DNA of 64,000 bases from Mesorhabditis belari (taxonomy: Eukaryota; Nematoda; Chromadorea; Rhabditida; Rhabditidae). The stretch spans positions 1,400,001 through 1,464,000 of the forward strand of contig CAUEEP010000755.1 in NCBI GenBank assembly GCA_958450365.1. Direction: 5' to 3'. Each line of letters starts with the position of its first letter. Position 1 is the first letter of the stretch. Positions 33,336 to 42,557 of the stretch are shown here, piece by piece. The notes beneath the pieces are model-generated. The model ran no database searches, was not told the origin of the DNA, and was given only the letters and a program-made list of their open reading frames with translations. A program made the translations under genes and the position numbers.

Positions 33336-35058
33336 AAAGGTCATTGGTCAGAAGAGCTTGAGTCAAAGCTAAACCCAGACCTTATTTTCATCAAAAGTCA
33401 TTGTCCTAGCCTTAGAGCTACATCTGGTTTTAAACCATTTGATTCCATAGAAAAATAAGCGCGTGATATAAACCATGGCAAAAATGAGGCGAACGAGTGG
33501 GATGGGAAGGTGGAGAATTGAAGTGAAAGGGATCGATTTCTGCAATATATTAAAGTTTATTAGACTAGAAATCGCTTTTCTGTAGAATTGTGTCACTTTG
33601 AAGAAAGTCTAGCTTGAAGTCAGGCTCATTGACCAGCTTTAGACCCCCTTTTTAACCAATCATATAACATTTTGGACTACTTATGGTCAAGGATCAAGGA
33701 TCAAGGAACATCTTGAGTCAGACCTAAATCTAGACCTTATTTTTATCTAAAATCATTGTCCTAGCCTTAGAGCTACATGTGGTTTTAAACCGATTGATTC
33801 CATAGAAAACAAAACGCGATTTTTGCGGCTCCCTGTGCACCGATTTACATGATTTTTAACTTGTTAGGCTTAGAATTCTATACTGCAAAAATGAGGCGAA
33901 CGAGTGGGATGGGAAGGTGGAAAATTGAAGTGAAAGGGATCGATTTCTGAAAGATATTCAAGTTTATCAGACTAGGAATGGCTTTTCTGCACAATTGTGC
34001 CACTTTGAATAAAATCTAGCTTGAATTCAGGCTCATTGACCAGCTCTAGACCCCATTTTTTAACCAATCATATAACATTTTGGACTACTTATGGTCAAGG
34101 ATCAAGGATCAAGGAACATCTTGAGTCAGACCTAAATCTAGACCTTATTTTTATCAAAAATCATTGTCCTAGCCTTAGAGCTACATCTGGTTTTAAACCA
34201 ATTGATTCCATAAAAAACAAAACGCGATTTTTCGGCTCCCTGTGCACCGATTTACATGATTTTTAACTTGTTAGGCTTAGAATTCTATACGGCAAAAATG
34301 AGGCGAACGAGCGCGGTGGCAAGGTCGAAAATTGAAGTGAAAGGGATCGATTTCTGAAAGATATTGAAGTGTTTATCAGACTAGAAATCGCTTTTCTGTA
34401 GAATTGTGTCACTTTGAATAAAGTCTAGCTTGAAGTCAGGCTCATTGACCAGCTTTAGACCCCATTTTTTAACCAATCATATAACATTTTGGACTACTTA
34501 TGGTCATTGGTCAGAAGAGCTTGAGTCAAAGCTAAAACCAGATATTATTTTATCTAAAATCATTGTCCTAGCCTTAGAGCTACATGTGGTTTTAAACCGA
34601 TTGATTCCATAGAAAACAAAACGCGATTTTTGCGGCTCCCTGTGCACCGATTTACATGATTTTTAACTTGTTAGGCTTAGAATTCTATACTGCAAAAATG
34701 AGGCGAACGAGTGGGATGGGAAGGTGGAAAATTGAAGTGAAAGGGATCGATTTCTGAAAGATATTCAAGTTTATCAGACTAGAAATCGCTTTTCTGCACA
34801 ATTGTGGAAAATTGAAGTGAATGGGATCGATTTTTAACTTGTTAGGCTTAGAATGCTATGTAGTTGTGCATCTGATAATTCGTTTTGTTTAAAAAGCATA
34901 TATCACGAGCCGGGAGTCGAACCCGGGTTATGTGAGCTCTAAACAAACGCCGTCCTGATTGCACCGCAGCGACAAACCTTGCATTTATCTAGAAATTTCA
35001 AATTTTAATTCTAAATTTCATTTCCACCTTAGCGTTTATTTCTATTTTTGATTTCTGT
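33336..35058. repeat. Right arm of the 4.7-kb inverted repeat
   Basis: It is the reverse complement of the left arm with more material: about three and a half units of ~410 bp. Adjacent units within the arm differ at scattered positions, for example 'gcggctccctgtgcacc' against 'tcggctccctgtgcacc', and 'tggtcaaggatcaaggatca' against 'tggtcattggtcagaagagc'. The same alternatives occur in mirrored order in the left arm, so the two arms share a recent duplication history. Confidence 0.9.
34907..34977 (-). other. tRNA-like sequence near the right tip of the inverted repeat
   Basis: It is the complement of 30450-30516 ('gccgggagtcgaacccggg', 'aacaaacgccgtcctgattg'). The T-arm is intact; the rest is poorly tRNA-like. 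Confidence 0.5.
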
Positions 35059-35464
35059 ACCAAAATGAGCAATGGGTTTTGTTTTGTATTTTATTTGTAT
35101 TGTATTAGGTTGGCAAGTTATAAACGATCGTTTTTGGGTAATGTGTTTTCTGAAAAAACGGCTTATCCAATCAAAAAAACGGTTTGCTTGATTCAAAAGC
35201 CCTATCCTTAATCTACAAAATGGTTTTTTTGAATATTTGAAAAATGTTTTATTTTAGAACTTTTTCAGGCATTTTAATCGGAAGGTTGATTTTCAAATTA
35301 AGCTCAAAAAATGCACTTTTGTGCTAATTTAATCCATTTTCGTTTGAATTTAAGCAAGATTAAAAAAAAAAGATTAAAAGAAAGAGAACGGTTCGATCGA
35401 TTGGATTGTTTTTTGAAATTTTGGGAAACTATGTAATCGATGAAGCGTTTTATTTTAATTGTAC

Positions 35465-35757
35465 CTGGTGTCGATAGAATATCGCATGAGCATAAGCAGC
35501 TAGATTCAGAGCGCATACGAAACAGGTCAAATACTGGAAATGTGATTTGTTTTGAAGAAAACCTCAAAATAAACCCCTGTTAATCGATATGAGAACATTG
35601 AATCTTCTAGATTGAGCGTTATTCGAATTGTTTCACTCAGAGAAATCAATGGAGATGAGAGGAAACAGATTGCTGGCGTGGAATCAGTGGCCACACAAAT
35701 TGATGGAGCAAAGACACCCAAATGAATGGTGAGAAGAAGGGAAACCAGCTGAATCAT
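35465..35757 (-). CDS. Small secreted or membrane protein, unrecognised
   Basis: From the ATG at 35755-35757 the minus strand reads MIQLVSLLLTIHLGVFAPSI, a likely signal peptide, then CVATDSTPAICFLSSPLISL, SETIRITLNLEDSMFSYRLT, GVYFE. At 35562 a GT donor and at 35534 an AG acceptor would remove only 29 nt and lead in frame to YLTCFVCALNLAAYAHAIFY, RHQ, a hydrophobic segment, followed by another GT donor at 35464. Without the splice the frame stops after VFFKTNHISSI. A 29-nt intron would be unusually short even for nematodes. No family is recognised and the 3' end is not resolved. Confidence 0.4.
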
Positions 35758-36146
35758 TCTTTATTTACTTCAATTTGATTTTTATAGCTTGTTTAATCAA
35801 AAAGAAGTTGTTTCTAGAAGCAAAAAGTCATGGTTAGCCAAGCGGAACTAGACTAAAGCCATTTGACAAAAAAAAAGCGGAAATATTGTTGTGAACTGGT
35901 TTTCATTTGACTCAATCTGGTTAGGAACAGCTCTTGGCTTCGTTTAACAAAATTCAGCATTTTGAGGGTACAGTTGCGTAGTCGTTAACGTTAATCGTTA
36001 TTAGTACGGCCGTCTTACTAAATCGAGTATGACGTTTCATAATTTCAAATCAAAATCTCCCAAATAAGCTTGCAAATGCGTCAAAATTGAATTGAAATCT
36101 CGAAGGTAAGCCCTTTAAAGGGTGCTTTTCAATCCAGGGGATATCG

Positions 36147-36213
36147 GTGCCAGTGGTCTAGTGGCTCTCCGTAGGAACATCCGGGTTTGGTCCCGCTCTT
36201 GGTTTTTGGTTTT
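36147..36213 (+). other. tRNA-like block, left arm
   Basis: It reads 'tcggtgccagtggtctagtg' and 'ccgggtttggtcccgctct'. It resembles A and B boxes of a tRNA but is degenerate compared with the right-arm copy. Confidence 0.45.
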
Positions 36214-36249
36214 TTTTTCTAATACTTTACCTTGTAACTATTCAATCTA

Positions 36250-36771
36250 TTGGGTTGGGGAGAATGAGTCGGCGCCGAAAATCAAAGAAATTTCTAAAAC
36301 TTATAGCAGACTTTGTCAAATGATATGCGTTTGATATCCGTAGAAGGGTAACTAATTCTCTACAAAATAATATTTAAAAGAGAACTCAAACAGCGCCTCA
36401 ACTCAACAAAGGATCATTTTTTTTCACAAAATCGATAAACTGTCATCCAGAGTAAACGGTTGGAGGGATCTTCCTGAAAATTTGGTAACTTATGTAATTG
36501 AGTGTGCTCTATCTTTTTTATATAAACACCAAAGGAGGTTTATGTGGAAGAAACTGTTCAAGCAATGAGTCGAACTTTTTGTCATTTTGATTAGCTGTGT
36601 TTGGGAATCCATAAAATCCCAAAAAAGAAAAGCTTTGAGGAATCTCTCAAAAGCCATTTTGTAAAGAATTAATGGACCATTTTGATGAAACAAAACGTGT
36701 ATTTAAAGAAGGTTTTATGGGTGCAAAAAGTTTCTTTAAATTTCGGCGCCGACTCATTCTCCCCAACCCAA
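36250..36771. mobile_element. MITE family A, copy 2
   Basis: The element is 522 bp. Its ends are 'ttgggttggggagaatgagt' and the complement 'actcattctccccaacccaa', flanked by TA. The interior is almost identical to copy 3 (56970-57488), suggesting recent movement. Confidence 0.92.
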
Positions 36772-36997
36772 TAACAAAGCAAAAGGTTAAATGTTATGAA
36801 ACGAGATCACGAAGCATCGAAAACCAAAGAGATCTATGAAACGAGACCACGAAGCATCCAAAACAATAAAACTTTCACATCCCAACATCCCAAAAAAGTT
36901 TTTCCTTTTTTTTCAATTTACGACTTACATCACAATGAGCAATGAACGGGTAAAAACCTGTAAAGTATTACATTTAAAGAAAAGTAAACCAAAAACC

Positions 36998-37074
36998 AAA
37001 AGCCGGGGCCGAACCCAGGTCCTACGACTCAGAGGCCGTCCCACTATCCACTAGGCCAACGATGCCGATGTTGA
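36998..37074 (-). other. tRNA-like block, right arm
   Basis: On the minus strand it reads 'atcggcatcgttggcctagt', 'gggacggcctctgagtcg' and 'acctgggttcggccccgg'. The A and B boxes are good and the length (~75) is right for a tRNA, but the acceptor stem does not pair well. It is a tRNA pseudogene or SINE head. Confidence 0.5.
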
Positions 37075-37572
37075 GGTGATTGAAAAGCGTGTTTTAAAGG
37101 TCTGACCTTAGAAATTTCAATTCAATCTTTACGCATTTGCAAGCTTATTTGGTAGTTTTTGATTTCAGATTCTGAATCTCCGTACTCGATTTAGTAAGAT
37201 GTATGTGATTCGGAAACGAAAGCTCACGCGAAGTGCGTGCCTTTCAGCTCTTCAGCTTTCAGCTCTTTGTTCCTTAACAAATTCAGCATTTTTGAGGTAG
37301 ATTTGCGTAGTCGTTAACTCTTTTACTAATAATTTGATGAAAATTCAAAGATAGAATAGATTATTATAGTCATTCGATAGCGTTGAATCTTCTCTTGAAA
37401 ACTGGTACAAAATTATCCAGATCTTTCTGCGAAATGAATAACAAAAGCCTTAAAAACTTAACACGAAAAATAATTGCCATTAGTACTAGTGGTTGTATCC
37501 ATTTTAACTTCCTTTTTCATTTGTTTTGTTCAAAACATTGGATTTTGCATTTAAACTATTTGTTCTCAAGAT

Positions 37573-37735
37573 CGGACGTCCGATTCCGAGAAGAATGATC
37601 ATTCTCCTCCGAAACGGACGTCCATCTCTGAGTCGGACGTCCATCTCCGATCCGGACGTCCGAATCTGAGGAGAATGAATCTCCTCAGATTCGGACGTCC
37701 GGATCGGAGATGGACGTCTCCTCAGATTCGGACGT
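37573..37735. repeat. Cluster of GGACGTCC palindromes
   Basis: Six GACGTC cores, mostly in the palindrome GGACGTCC, and one degenerate copy (GACGTA) lie within 165 bp, spaced by 'gattc', 'gatctc' and 'gaggagaatga'-type strings that are themselves mirrored ('attctcctc' against 'gaggagaat'). The block can fold in several ways. It is not coding. Confidence 0.85.
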
Positions 37736-37998
37736 AACATATATATGAAAAGTGAGAAATTCAGTGCGCTAATTGTTGATAGTTTATATGAACAATAGAC
37801 TTCGGAAAACAAAACTTAACCAAAACCAAACCAAAACCAAAACAAACCAAAACCAAAACAAAACCAAAACAAACCAAAGAAAACCAAAACTAACCAAAAC
37901 TCGCCAATATCTCGCGATTGGGATTTGATTTGATTTGAGAAGGTGAGAAGGATTTGATTTTGAAGGAAGAAATCAAATGTGTTTAAACAAATTTTTAG

Positions 37999-38482
37999 GC
38001 AGTGAATTCACGGTGATTCCCGATCTGATCGATCAGGCCACTTTTTGTCAGGTTTGTCTTTGTCTAATTGTCTAATTGGAAAAACCTAATTGTCAAGGAA
38101 ATAAGGAGATTTTGCTCGAGACTTTAATATCTTTTGTATTTCTTCTTGAGGAAAGAGAGCATCAACCGGGTAAGTAGAAGGTCGAGGGTTCGATTCCCCG
38201 TTCGTTCGTTCCATATCTTTAACTGAAAGTGCTTTTAATTCTTGCCTGAAAGTGCTTTTAATCTTTCAAAAAAAATCGATTTCAGTTAGCAGAAATTGTA
38301 ACAGATGACTGAAATGAAAGCTTTTTTTAGATTCTGATTGAGATTCACGGAAAGCCCAAAGATGTCATCGATTTGATTGTGAAAATGGCGAAGAAAGGGT
38401 AAATGAGAATGAGTTTTATCACGAAAAATTTGACTATTTCAGTGATTTTTGGTTGACTAATGCCTTACTTTATAAATTTAGA
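37999..38482 (+). pseudogene. Methyltransferase-like (nematode FkbM type) exon fragments
   Basis: Three exon-like pieces join in phase across GT..AG introns: 37999-38051 (SEFTVIPDLIDQATFCQ), 38331-38398 (ILIEIHGKPKDVIDLIVKMA then KKG) and 38443-38482 (DFWLTNALLYKF). The core 'CQILIEIHG.P..V..L......G' is the form seen in a large nematode family with an FkbM-type methyltransferase domain, where it precedes 'LFSYEIN'. Here the following exons are absent, and telomeric repeats begin about 100 bases later. It is a fragment inside a transposable element, not a working gene. Confidence 0.5.
38165..38213 (+). other. tRNA 3'-half-like sequence
   Basis: It contains 'gaagaaggtcgagggttcga'-type sequence: 'ggtcgagggttcgattcccc', a good T-arm with B box, within an intron of the methyltransferase-like fragment. 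No 5' half is visible. Confidence 0.4.
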
Positions 38483-38585
38483 CCTGTTACCGATAAGGTT
38501 TAAGTATTTTGCAATCAATCTTTACCGTATTAGGCTTAAGCTTAGACTTAGCTCAGATCCCCTCACATTCAGAGCCTAAGCTTGA

Positions 38586-38630
38586 GCCTAAGCCTAAGCC
38601 TAAGCCTAAGCCTAAGCCTAAGCCTAAGCC
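38586..38630. repeat. Interstitial telomere repeat (GCCTAA)n
   Basis: Seven and a half perfect copies of GCCTAA are present, the complement of the nematode telomere unit TTAGGC. They are preceded at 38531-38585 by degenerate units in both orientations ('ttaggcttaagcttagac', 'agagcctaagcttga') that can form a hairpin. The array ends directly at element E sequence 'gagctagcg'. Confidence 0.93.
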
Positions 38631-39077
38631 TGAGCTAGCGAAAATCTGTTTGCAGATTTGAAATCAGCGTCCAAAAATCTATCCCATAGGCTATTTTTTG
38701 TTTCGAAATTTCGAGGTCGTGTTTTGGTCCTTTTTTCGGCCGCGAGATTTTGGGGAGTGAGAAAAAGTGAAAGGCAAATTTGCATTTTACATTAAAATTT
38801 GCATTTTACAAAATTTACATTTTAATTTATATGCAAATTGAGTTTTGGTTTTGTTTTGGTTTTGTTTTGGTTTTGGTTTTGGTTTTGGTTTTGGTCTGTT
38901 TTGGTTTTAGTTTTGTTTGCCGAACTCTAATGAACAAGCCTATGCCTGTTTTACTAGATCAAAACCTTATCTAATAGTAGCAAAAGGAAGCAAGGAGTTG
39001 CTTAAACAATAGATTTCCTTCTCTTCCTCCTTATATTTCCTCTCTTTTTTCTCTGCCAAGACGTTCCCAAAGATCCC

Positions 39078-39178
39078 AAATAGCTCAGTGGTTAGAGCAT
39101 TTGCCGTGGTTAGCGCAGAAGCTCAGTGGTTAGAGCAGAAAAGCTATCGATCGAAAGGTTCAATCCCCTCTCTGAAAA
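39078..39178 (+). other. tRNA-like sequence with duplicated A box
   Basis: It reads 'aatagctcagtggttagagc' and, 40 bases later, 'agctcagtggttagagcag', then 'aggttcaatcccctctct' (B box). The 5' half of a tRNA has been duplicated, so it cannot fold as a normal tRNA. Confidence 0.6.
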
Positions 39179-39252
39179 TCTTTACCATTCCTTTACGCCG
39201 ACAAACTTATAGCGAAATGAAATGACTAGATTAAGCTAGAACCCAGCTCAGT

Positions 39253-39492
39253 TTAAAGCAAGCAAGCAAGTCTTGCCAATTCGTTTTTCCTACCAAAAAT
39301 TGCAACCAGAAAAGAGATAAATCCCCACAGCATACCCACTTCTAAAGCGATCAAATATTTTCGATAACTGTGTCCTTCTGGCGGAGTTGCTTGAATGATA
39401 ACAAAAATCGTCATAATCGTAACGATCGATGAGATTATAGAAGGTAGAAATTGTAGCACTTCATTGCCAGAAAGGGGATTCTTATCCGACAT
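39253..39492 (-). CDS. Small two-helix membrane protein, unrecognised
   Basis: The 79-residue ORF starts MSDKNPLSGNEVLQFLPSII and has two hydrophobic stretches, about residues 17-38 (SIISSIVTIMTIFVIIQA) and 47-67 (IALEVGMLWGFISFLVAIFG), with a polar linker PPEGHSYRK and a basic end GRKNELARLA. It would span the membrane twice with both ends on the same side. No intron is needed. It stops within an 'agcaagcaag' microrepeat, so it could also be the first exon of a longer gene. No family is recognised. The start context is AAAATG. Confidence 0.5.
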   Translation of the reverse strand: MSDKNPLSGNEVLQFLPSIISSIVTIMTIFVIIQATPPEGHSYRKYLIALEVGMLWGFISFLVAIFGRKNELARLACLL

Positions 39493-39689
39493 TTTAAATA
39501 TTCTATTTATTAGAAATATTTTGACTAGAATGCGCTTGACTTATAAGCAAAATTTATAAATCTATTTTCAAATTTTCAAATGTCGACAGATTCTTTCCAT
39601 GAACAGGTGGAAATTTGAGTATCGCCCACTTATAAGCTGAAAGTAAAAATGAAAAAAAAATTACTCAATGTGATTAATTGAATAAAAAG

Positions 39690-39903
39690 CTACTGTAATC
39701 GCTACATTTTCCGACCTCACATCGATAGGTTTTGATAAGCGCTTCTCGAGACTACGAGGAATTTAGGCGAAGCTTTGGGTGCACAGCTGACGATGAGATC
39801 TAGTGGGGGATTTGAGTGTTAAGCTTCTGCAAAAGCTTGGAAACCGTAAAATCGTCATCAACTCGGCTCGCTGCCGTGCACTACTATTAGAGAAAATACG
39901 GTA
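39690..39903. mobile_element. MITE family B, copy 3 (rearranged)
   Basis: The right half is normal through 'gtgcactactattagagaaa' and 'atacggta'. The left half is family B sequence in the opposite orientation ('cattttccgacctcacatcg', 'gagactacgaggaattta'), so the copy is an inverted fusion of two right-hand parts or has had its left side flipped. Confidence 0.7.
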
Positions 39904-40059
39904 TTACACTTTGCTTGATGATTGTTCAAACAAGATCCCGATTATTTGAACTCAATCACAGTCAACTGTTAATTCATCTATCCTTTTCTCTCAATTCTTT
40001 TTCTAAACCCTGTCTGTTTTCTCATTCTACCGTAATCTTGTCGATTCTCTATTCAAACT

Positions 40060-40282
40060 ACCGTATTCCCTCTAATAGTAGTGCACCCAGAGCGTCGCTT
40101 AAATTCCTCGTAATCTCGAGAACCGCTTATTAGAACCTATCGATGTGGGATCGAAAAAAGTAGCTAACGATGAGATCTAGTGGGGGATTAGAGGGTTGAG
40201 CTTCTGCGAAAGCTTGGAAACCGTAAAATCGTCATCAACTCGGCTCGCTGCCGTGCACTACTATTAGAGAAAATACGGTAAT
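40060..40282. mobile_element. MITE family B, copy 4
   Basis: The copy is about 220 bp. It starts taccgtattccctctaatag and ends ctattagagaaaatacggta. The middle carries 'cgtcgcttaaattcctcg', 'cctatcgatgtgggatcg' and 'tcaactcggctcgctg'. Confidence 0.88.
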
Positions 40283-41540
40283 CAAATTCAAGAGTGAAAA
40301 CACGTGTTTTACGTAAAAACCGATAAAAACCTCTAAAAAGAAATTGGGTAAATGAATCTCTTTGAAAATTTTTCTACTTATCAATCATTTTGTGCTCTAT
40401 CTTTTATCTATAAACAAAAAGATAGGTTCCTTAAGCGCAAAGTGTCTAAACCCGATCGGTAAATAGTCCTTTTTGACTACCCGATTTTGAGCCCCAAAAA
40501 AAAAAGATCTAGACATACGACATTTTAAACTTATTTTGCAGAAAGATTATTGAGCTTTCTAATGAAAGAAATCACAGTTCAATTGGTGTAAAATAAACCA
40601 TAGTTCATAGTTTTTTTAAAATGAAAATCAAAAAGGAACGGAAAAGACTTTAAGTCAATTTCTATTCACTTAAAGCACAAATTCGAGAGTGAAAATCGTG
40701 TTTTACACAAAAAAAATCTATAAAACCCCTACGAAGATATTGACCAAAGCGATTACTCTGAAAATTTAGCTATATACCAACCATTTTGTGCTCTATCTTT
40801 TATCTAGAAACACGAAGATAGGTTTCCTTAGTGCAAAATGTCGAAACCCGTTCATTAAGTAGTCTTTTTGATTACCCGACTTTGAGCCCCAAAAAAAGAT
40901 TCAGAAATACGACATTTTAAACTTATTTTAGTTATTTTGCAGAAAAATGATTGACCTTGAAAGAAATCACAGTTCAATTGGTGTAAAATAAACCATAGTC
41001 CATAGTTTTTTAAACAAAAATTAAAAAGAAACGGAAAAAAACTTATTTGCTAACCTAATAACTTTAAAGTTTAAGTGTAAAACTAATCAGAAAACAAGAA
41101 AGAATTTACAAGTGTCATCTCAAATTTACACTAACTAATTTCTAGTTTTCTCTTAATAAAAAGTATTTAATGTTCAATTTCGCATCTTTTTCAGTCAATT
41201 TCGATTCACTTAAAGCACAAATTCGAGAGTGAAAATCGTGTTTTACACAAAAAAAATCTATAAAACCCCTACGAAGATATTGACCAAAGCGATTACTCTA
41301 AAAATTTAGCTATATATCAACCATTTTGTGCTCTATCTTTTATCTAGAAACACGAAGATAGGTTTCCTTAGTGCAAAATGTCTAAACCGGTATCATTGAG
41401 TAGTCGTAGCGTATCTTTTTTTTGACTACCCGATTTCACGCTCTCAAAAAGAAAAGCACTTTAAAGTCATTCTAAAGTCATTTTAAAGGCGTTTTAACAC
41501 TTTTGCAGAAAAATAAATGACCATTTTCAATGAAATAAAC
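40283..41540. repeat. Three direct copies of a ~360-bp repeat
   Basis: Copies at about 40283-40650, 40655-41040 and 41195-41560 share 'caaattcgagagtgaaaa', 'gtgctctatcttttatct', 'gataggtt.ccttag.gca' and 'ttgagccccaaaaaa'. Copies 2 and 3 are more alike than either is to copy 1. The 41040-41195 gap starts with a mariner-type 'aacctaata' end. Confidence 0.85.
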
Positions 41541-41737
41541 CATAGTCAATTCGTCTATTTGTTGCTTTTAAACGAAAGTCGAAAAAGGAATGATTTTCAG
41601 CCTAAAAGCTAAAAGCTAAAAGCTACAATCTAGTATCTAATGCCAAAGTTTCACTGAAGCTCGTCCACAGGGAGCTAAGCAGGGTAACGCAAAAGCAAAC
41701 TGCACTTAACACTTAACTGCTAAGGGGGTGGAATGAC

Positions 41738-41881
41738 TTACAGTCTCGACTTCGCAGCAATGCGAGAAACGGTTCTTACATCACATTTGAACAGCTCGGC
41801 CACCTGTTTCCGCGGGATTCCTTGTTTCCTTGCTTCAACAATCTTTTCTTTGTCTGGCGTTGAGAGCTGTGATTTTACCAT
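41738..41881 (-). pseudogene. Tc1/mariner-type transposase HTH fragment
   Basis: From the ATG at 41881 the protein reads MVKSQLSTPDKEKIVEARKQ, GIPRKQVAELFKCDVRTVSR, IAAKSRL and a stop. It is a single helix-turn-helix (residues about 10-42) of the kind that starts Tc1/mariner transposases or pipsqueak-type proteins. No catalytic domain follows. Nearby 'tgtgacatttttttt' and 'gtgcacgggtgta' strings (41962, 42160, 42532, 43367) look like repeated transposon ends. Confidence 0.55.
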
Positions 41882-42044
41882 TCTAAAATTAAAAAAATTA
41901 GCATAAAAGAATGCAATCAAAAAAAAGTAAAACGGAAAAAAAGCAGGTTCAAGTTAAATGTGACATTTTTTTTGTGCACCCGTTTTTGGTGTTCTTTCGG
42001 TATTTATTGAAAAATAAAAATTTAAACAAATTGCTGGAACTTTA

Positions 42045-42557
42045 ACACTTTTTCACAAGAAAATAGAAGCTTTTTGCTATCTAAAACCTTTTGACAGCAT
42101 AGAATTTGGAACACGTTTAGTAGGTCAAATTTAGGCGTAAAGTTTTGTAAAAACGATGTGACATTTTTTTTGTGCACGGGTGTACATATTTTTTAAGTTT
42201 GTCGCTTGCTTTTTATGTAATTTAGCTCTTATATATATATATATATATAATTGGTTTTAGTTGTCCACGATGAGCGAGAACGTGCAGCCAACTAAAGAAG
42301 AGGTGCAGGATTTGGCGAAGTTTGTGTATACAAGGACACCACCTGATGCAGACGACCCTGAAAGATGTGTGTTTGTCTTTGACGCGCGACGCGCGGTGAC
42401 TTTTGCGTAAGTGTTTAACACTTTTTCACAAGAAAGTAGAAGCTTTTTGCTATCTAAAACCTTTTGACAGCATAGAATTTGGAACACGTTTAGTAGGTCA
42501 AATTTAGGCGTAAAGTTTTGTAAAAACGATGTGACATTTTTTTGTGCACGGGTGTAT
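42045..42557. repeat. ~140-bp direct repeat pair with a 'gtgcacgggtgta' end
   Basis: 42045-42183 and 42418-42557 are nearly identical ('cacaagaaa.tagaagcttt', 'gacagcatagaatttggaac', 'taggcgtaaagttttgta'). A related end 'gtgtgcatgggtgta' is at 43374-43389. They bracket the exon candidate at 42270-42406. Confidence 0.85.
42270..42406 (+). CDS. Single coding-like exon between repeats, unrecognised
   Basis: From an ATG at 42270 (MSENVQPTKEEVQDLAKFVY, TRTPPDADDPERCVFVFDAR, RAVTFA) it is open to a GT donor (gtaagtg) at 42407. GC content is much higher than in the surroundings. No downstream exon was found before unrelated repeats. It may be a fragment of a transposon-linked or host gene. Confidence 0.35.

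Larger units (their letters stand above)
36005..37205. repeat. Fold-back element with tRNA-like arms
   Basis: The left arm (about 36005-36215) and right arm (about 36990-37205) are inverted copies: 'cttactaaatcgagta', 'aataagcttgcaaatgcg' and 'cttttcaatc' on the left, with complements on the right. Each arm contains a tRNA-like block. The spacer holds a family A MITE (36250-36771). Confidence 0.8.
37798..38927. mobile_element. TIR element E, long copy with captured sequence
   Basis: The ends are 'gacttcggaaaacaaaac' and the complement of 'gagttcggcaaacaaaac', flanked by TA, with 'aaccaaaacc' and 'ggttttggtt' micro-repeats just inside each end. The copy at 44698-45130 is only 433 bp and matches both flanks. 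This one carries about 700 extra bases between 'tctcgcgattggg' and 'gagctagcg', containing a gene fragment and telomere repeats. No transposase is seen. Confidence 0.8.

Noticed and set aside
37573..37735. Reading the GACGTC cluster as coding (polar repeats on the minus strand)
   Set aside because: There is no start in context or splice signals, and the mirrored sequence explains the open frame.
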